Origin: Porphyrobacter sp. UBA7686
GTDB taxonomy: Bacteria > Pseudomonadota > Alphaproteobacteria > Sphingomonadales > Sphingomonadaceae
Direction: 5' to 3'
NCBI GenBank assembly: GCA_002482865.1
Contig: DLGU01000212.1
Coordinates: forward strand, 6,619-23,605
DNA length: 16,987 nucleotides
Part shown: one piece after another, positions 13,637 through 16,987 of the stretch
Layout of the letters: the number at the start of each line of letters is the position of its first letter
How positions within the stretch are numbered: position 1 is the stretch's first letter
Program-made: the position numbers and the translations under genes
Notes under the pieces: generated by a model
Databases searched by the model: none
What the model was told of the DNA's origin: nothing
Seen by the model: only the letters and a program-made list of their open reading frames with translations

Positions 13637-15199
13637 ATGGCGAGAAACGCCTATCACGACTTTTCGACCTTCGATGCGATCCTGCACTTCTGGGCCAAGG
13701 AGCGGCCTGACGGCCCCGCCTTCGATCAGGACGGGCGGGTCACGAGCTATGCCGAGGCTGATCTCCTCACCCGCCAGCTGATCGCATTGCTGCACGCCCG
13801 CGGGATCGCCGCTGGGGACCGGATCGCATGGCTCGGCAAGAACCGCGATACCTATTTCCTGCTCTATATCGCCGCGGCGCGGATGGGCGCGGTGATGGTA
13901 CCGATCGGCTGGCGGCTCGCCCCACGCGAAATAGCCTATATTCTCGGCGATACCGAGGCCAAGCTGCTGTTTGCGGATGCTGAGTTTATCGAGACGGCGC
14001 ACAAGGTCGCGGGCGAAGTTCCCGCCAATCCTGAAGTGATCGAGGCGGAAGCCGCGCGCACGGCAGCAGGGGGCTTCGAAGCTGCGGACTATTCGCCTCC
14101 GGGGCCGCATGATCCGGTGTTGCAGCTGTACACCTCGGGGACGACCGGCAACCCCAAGGGCGCGATGCTGACCAACACCAACCTGCTCGGCCTGAGGAAT
14201 GCGGGCAACGAAGCGGGACTGGACTGGCAGTTCTATGAGCCCGGTGATTGCATGCTGATCGCAATGCCTTGCGCGCATATCGGCGGCACCGGGCTAGTGA
14301 ATATCGCGATTGCCAATGGCGTGCGCTCTCTGGTGCAGGCGGAATTCTCCCCCGTCGGTGTGCTCGAAGCGATCGAGGCCGGGGCGACGCATATGTTCAT
14401 TGTGCCGGCGGCGCTCCAAATGGTGGTGCAGCACCCCCGCGCGGCGACCACGGATTTCAGCAACCTCAAATACTTGATGTATGGTGCGGCACCCATGCCT
14501 TTGGAATTGCTCAAGGAAGCGGTCCGGACCATGCCGACCACCCGGTTCCTGCAAGCCTATGGCATGACCGAAACGTCCGGCACGATCTCGATCCTGCCGC
14601 CCGAGGACCACTCGCTTGAAGGCAACCAGCGGATGCGTTCGGCTGGCAAGGCTTGCCCCGGCGTCAGCATCGAAGTGCGCGGGCCGGACAATGTCGAAGT
14701 GCCACGCGGTGAGATCGGCGAGGTCTGCATTCTCTCGCCCACCAATACGCCCGGCTACTGGAAGCTGCCCGAAGCGACGACCAAGACCATCGACCCTGAC
14801 GGCTGGCTTCATACCGGGGACGCGGGCGTGATGGACGATGATGGCTATGTCTATATCCAGGACCGCATCAAGGACATGATCATCTCCGGCGGCGAGAACG
14901 TCTATCCCGCCGAGGTCGAGAGCGCGATCTACGGCCACCCCGCCATCGCGGAAGTGGCTGTGATCGGCGTGCCAAGCGCCAAGTGGGGCGAGGAGGTCAA
15001 GGCCTGCGTCGTCGCCAAGCCTGGGCACGAGATCGATGAAGCTGACGTGATTGCTTGGACGCGTGAGCGCATCGCCGCTTTCAAGGCGCCCAAGAGTGTC
15101 GATGTCATCCCGCTGATGCCGCGCAACGCCAGCGGCAAGATTCTGCGCCGCGAGCTACGCGCGCCCTATTGGGAAGGCCAAGAAAGACAAGTGAGCTAG
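13637..15199 (+). CDS. AMP-forming fatty acid (acyl)-CoA synthetase
   Basis: A 520-residue member of the adenylate-forming family, which activates a carboxylic acid with ATP and transfers it to CoA. The ATG at 13637 follows GGGAGAG at good spacing; an in-frame TTG at 13619 would put the ribosome binding site inside the gene. Motifs in order: P-loop YTSGTTGNPKG at 165-175, YGMTET at 308-313, LHTGD at 391-395, DRIKDMIISGGENVYPAEVE at 409-428 and the C-terminal catalytic lysine K501 in SGKILRR. No signal or membrane segment is seen. Length and motifs fit medium- or long-chain fatty acid ligases, but the acyl chain cannot be read from the sequence. The methyltransferase gene follows 16 bases later. 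Confidence 0.93.
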   Translation: MARNAYHDFSTFDAILHFWAKERPDGPAFDQDGRVTSYAEADLLTRQLIALLHARGIAAGDRIAWLGKNRDTYFLLYIAAARMGAVMVPIGWRLAPREIAYILGDTEAKLLFADAEFIETAHKVAGEVPANPEVIEAEAARTAAGGFEAADYSPPGPHDPVLQLYTSGTTGNPKGAMLTNTNLLGLRNAGNEAGLDWQFYEPGDCMLIAMPCAHIGGTGLVNIAIANGVRSLVQAEFSPVGVLEAIEAGATHMFIVPAALQMVVQHPRAATTDFSNLKYLMYGAAPMPLELLKEAVRTMPTTRFLQAYGMTETSGTISILPPEDHSLEGNQRMRSAGKACPGVSIEVRGPDNVEVPRGEIGEVCILSPTNTPGYWKLPEATTKTIDPDGWLHTGDAGVMDDDGYVYIQDRIKDMIISGGENVYPAEVESAIYGHPAIAEVAVIGVPSAKWGEEVKACVVAKPGHEIDEADVIAWTRERIAAFKAPKSVDVIPLMPRNASGKILRRELRAPYWEGQERQVS

Positions 15200-15215
15200 C
15201 GGCGGGTCTCCTGAC

Positions 15216-15815
15216 ATGAAACAGCACGCCCCCGCCACAGAGCGCAACCGCGCGCCGATTGCCGAAGTGCTGGCGCGGGAGTTGCCCGCCAGTGGCACGG
15301 TGCTCGAGATTGCGGCTGGGACAGGGGAACACGCAGTGTTCTTCGCTGGGCAATTCCCTGACCTGCAATGGCAGCCGACCGATCCTTCGCCCGAGGCGCT
15401 GGCGTCCATCGCTGCCTATCGCGCGGACTATCCCGGCGACAATCTCGCCTCCCCGTTGTTGCTCGATGCAGCGGCGCCAGAGGCGTGGCCGGTTGCCCAA
15501 GCTGCTGCAATCCTGTGCATCAACATGGTCCACATCAGCCCTTGGGAAGCGACCCTCGGGCTTTTCCGGGGGGCTGCCCAAGTGTTGCGCAAAAGCGGCG
15601 CACCGCTGATCCTCTACGGCCCCTACATCGAACAGGGCGTGGAAACGGCACCGTCAAACCTCGATTTCGATGCCAGCCTGAAGGCCCGCAATCCGCTATG
15701 GGGCCTGCGCAAGGCCGAGGCTCTGGATGCGCTCGCGGCCACGAATGGTATGCGGCGGACCGCGCGCCGCGCGCTGCCCGCCAACAACATCATGCTCGTT
15801 TATCGCAAGATTTAG
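15216..15815 (+). CDS. DUF938 family SAM-dependent methyltransferase
   Basis: A 199-residue class I methyltransferase-like protein starting at ATG 15216 with a poor ribosome binding site. The SAM-binding motif I is VLEIAAGTGEHA at 29-40, followed by an acidic residue D56 (PTDPSPE), INMVHISPW at 102-110, and YGPYIEQG at 134-141. The stretch SNLDFDASLKARNPLWGLR at 147-165 is the hallmark of DUF938 (related to the METTL26 proteins of animals). The substrate is not known for this family. The N-terminal MKQHAPATERNR is also typical. It may be co-transcribed with the acyl-CoA synthetase. Its TAG stop (15813-15815) overlaps the TAA stop (15812-15814) of the convergent entericidin gene. Confidence 0.88.
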   Translation: MKQHAPATERNRAPIAEVLARELPASGTVLEIAAGTGEHAVFFAGQFPDLQWQPTDPSPEALASIAAYRADYPGDNLASPLLLDAAAPEAWPVAQAAAILCINMVHISPWEATLGLFRGAAQVLRKSGAPLILYGPYIEQGVETAPSNLDFDASLKARNPLWGLRKAEALDALAATNGMRRTARRALPANNIMLVYRKI

Positions 15816-15943
15816 TCAATCGCGCGCTTGCCGGCCTGACCGACCGACTTGATGTCATCGCCAATGCCGTCAACCGTGTTGCAGGCGCTGGCAGTCAGCG
15901 CGAGAGCGGCGAGGGCGGCGGCGGTCAGTGCATTGCGAATCAT
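15812..15943 (-). CDS. Entericidin-like small lipoprotein (basic tail)
   Basis: A 43-residue gene from ATG 15943 to TAA at 15812-15814, with AAAGGA upstream as a good ribosome binding site. The product begins MIRNALTAAALAALALTASA, a lipoprotein signal, followed by the modified cysteine C21 and CNTVDGIGDDIKSVGQAGKR. The CNTVxGxGDD pattern is diagnostic of the entericidin family, whose E. coli members EcnA and EcnB are an antidote/toxin lipoprotein pair affecting stationary-phase lysis. The residue three before the cysteine is Ala, not the usual Leu. The tail contains K39, R40 and ends AID, so it is more basic than that of its neighbour. An EcfG-like promoter lies just upstream. Its length puts it below common gene-finding cut-offs. 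Confidence 0.85.
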   Translation of the reverse strand: MIRNALTAAALAALALTASACNTVDGIGDDIKSVGQAGKRAID

Positions 15944-15978
15944 CAGATCACATCCTTTATGCGAAGGCATGGAAGCTC

Positions 15979-16004
15979 AACGCGCGACCCTGCAAAAATA
16001 TTCC
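15979..16004 (-). promoter_or_regulatory. Candidate sigma-EcfG (general stress response) promoter
   Basis: On the minus strand GGAAT (16004-16000) is followed after exactly 17 bases by CGTT (15982-15979). The alphaproteobacterial EcfG consensus is GGAAC-N16-17-CGTT, so eight of nine defined positions agree and the spacer fits. A start site would fall near 15972, leaving a leader of about 29 bases that contains the AAAGGA ribosome binding site of the entericidin gene starting at 15943. Entericidin B of E. coli is also a stationary-phase gene, which makes the assignment sensible. Confidence 0.55.
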
Positions 16005-16040
16005 TGACAATTCCATGAAGCATCCCGCCGCCGCGTCGGC

Positions 16041-16172
16041 TCAGATTTCTTCTTCGACCTCTTTCGATGCCGATTTGAGGTCGTCGCCTACGCCATCGAC
16101 TGTGTTGCAGGCAGTGGATGCCAACAGGGCTGGAACGGCGACAAGTGCGAGAAGCAGATTACGAGTGGTCAT
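16041..16172 (-). CDS. Entericidin-like small lipoprotein (acidic tail)
   Basis: A 43-residue gene from ATG 16172 to TGA at 16041-16043, with AAAGGAGC at good distance upstream. The product starts MTTRNLLLALVAVPALLAST, a lipoprotein signal, with the lipidated cysteine at C22 and CNTVDGVGDDLKSASKE after it, so it is a paralogue of the adjacent entericidin. The tail EVEEEI is strongly acidic, unlike the basic tail of its neighbour. The frame extends upstream to 16289, but that part shows no signal or family resemblance, so the ATG with the clear ribosome binding site is the right start. It lies 64 bases downstream of the DMT exporter gene on the same strand. I see no strong promoter of its own. 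Confidence 0.85.
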   Translation of the reverse strand: MTTRNLLLALVAVPALLASTACNTVDGVGDDLKSASKEVEEEI

Positions 16173-16236
16173 GGCGGGGTGCTCCTTTGAATGGACCCTA
16201 CCGCGCGTACCTGCGCGGGGAGCATAAAGGTCCATG

Positions 16237-16987
16237 CTATTCGCCAGAGTGCACCCGGGATCGGGCAAGCTGCCGTTCTCGCCACGCAATCAACAGCCCG
16301 GCAGCGATGATCAAGGGCGCGCCGAGCCACAGGCTGGCGGGCGCGGCGCGGTCAAAAATGGTGTAGCCGTAGAAACTCGCCCAGAGCAGCGCGGTGTAAT
16401 CCATCAGCAGGATCACTGCGGCCGAACCGAACCTAAGCGAGGTGGTGAGCAGCATTTGTGCGCCAGCGCCAACCAGTCCCATGCCAAGGATCAGCGCCCA
16501 AGTCACTGGGTCATGGCCCGCTATCACGAAGGGCAGCGCAACGGCAGCAATCGGAGTCGTCAGCGCGCTGAACCAGAAGACGATGCTCCACGGGTTCTCG
16601 GTGGTGTTGAGGTCCTGAAGCTGGAAGCTGATCAGCGCCACCATGAAAGGCGCGACCAGTCCGACCGCGACACCGGCCAGTGTCACACCTTCGTGCAGGC
16701 CGGAAAACGGCTGCATCACCACGGTCACTCCGGCAAAGCCCATCGCCACCGCACCCCAGCGGTAAGGGCCGATTCGTTCGCGGAACAGCACAATGGCGAT
16801 CAGCACGGCGAAAACAGGCGCAGTGAAGCCGAGGGTCGTCGCCTCGGTCAGAGGCAGCAGCAGGACCGCGCCATAGGTGAAGATCATACCGAACAAACCG
16901 CTCGCCGCGCGCCGGGCGTGGGCGGGGAGGCGTTTGGTCCTGAGCAGCGCAAGCTTGCCTGTCAGCGCCAATCCTGCGCCGAGCAGC
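16237..16987 (-). CDS. DMT superfamily (EamA) transporter, C-terminal part (start outside window)
   Basis: The frame runs from the stop at 16237 to the window edge with no stop, so the N-terminus lies beyond 16987; an in-frame TTG at 16971 is not the start. About 250 residues are visible with some eight hydrophobic spans. The stretch TYGAVLLLPLTEATTLGFTAPVFAVLIA and FRERIGPYRWGAVAMGFAGV match the end of the first EamA repeat, and the second repeat runs from GVTLAGVAVGL to the C-terminal LIIAAGLLIAWRER. DMT/EamA proteins are inner-membrane exporters of metabolites, amino acids or drugs; the substrate cannot be read. The first one or two helices of the usual ten appear to be missing only because of the window boundary. 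Confidence 0.88.
   Translation of the reverse strand, partial: LLGAGLALTGKLALLRTKRLPAHARRAASGLFGMIFTYGAVLLLPLTEATTLGFTAPVFAVLIAIVLFRERIGPYRWGAVAMGFAGVTVVMQPFSGLHEGVTLAGVAVGLVAPFMVALISFQLQDLNTTENPWSIVFWFSALTTPIAAVALPFVIAGHDPVTWALILGMGLVGAGAQMLLTTSLRFGSAAVILLMDYTALLWASFYGYTIFDRAAPASLWLGAPLIIAAGLLIAWRERQLARSRVHSGE

Noticed and set aside
13121..14278. Open minus-strand frame of 385 codons opposite the ABA4-like and acyl-CoA synthetase genes.
   Set aside because: It overlaps two genes with unmistakable motifs, and its composition (Arg, Gln, His-rich) is typical of antisense frames in GC-rich genomes.

Overview
The window is about 17 kb of GC-rich, densely packed bacterial chromosome. It looks like an alphaproteobacterium, most likely a sphingomonad of the Erythrobacter/Sphingomonas type. 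This rests on the split transhydrogenase (pntAA/pntAB/pntB) preceded by a tiny aa3-oxidase subunit IV gene, an EcfG-like promoter, entericidin lipoproteins, a DUF938 methyltransferase, an ABA4-like protein and overall gene style. The taxonomic call is inference; there is no rRNA gene. I see no mobile element, CRISPR array, tRNA or phage gene.

Layout. Bases 1-627 hold the C-terminal part of a PhoD-type phosphatase. Convergent to it, on the minus strand, are an SDR dehydrogenase (649-1407) and an NtrC-type response regulator (1441-2886). The regulator's AAA+ domain keeps both Walker motifs but has lost the canonical GAFTGA loop and both arginine fingers. Divergent from it is a plus-strand energy operon: 40-residue aa3 oxidase subunit IV, pntAA, a PH-domain protein, pntAB, pntB and a small membrane-anchored two-cysteine protein (3176-6895). 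Next come three overlapping genes for envelope proteins: a secreted parallel beta-helix protein, a secreted diheme cytochrome c and a membrane-anchored alpha/beta hydrolase (6952-10153). The first two match a recurrent gene pair of unknown function.

An Asp/Glu-racemase family gene with a TTG start follows (10248-10952). A noncoding stretch with a strong Rho-independent terminator comes after it. The next block holds a dNTP triphosphohydrolase (dgt-like), an atypical SDR of the TIP30 type and an ABA4-like membrane protein, whose ends overlap. After that come an acyl-CoA synthetase whose ribosome binding site lies in a hairpin, and a DUF938 methyltransferase. The last block is on the minus strand: the C-terminal part of a DMT/EamA exporter and two entericidin-like lipoprotein genes of 43 codons each. 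The distal one has a GGAAT-N17-CGTT promoter, close to the general-stress sigma EcfG consensus.

The strongest leads are the beta-helix/diheme cytochrome/hydrolase trio, the tandem entericidins with differently charged tails and a stress-type promoter, the PH-domain gene embedded in the pnt operon, and the two proteins with degraded catalytic residues (regulator and racemase). All functional statements come from reading motifs by eye; no database search was run.
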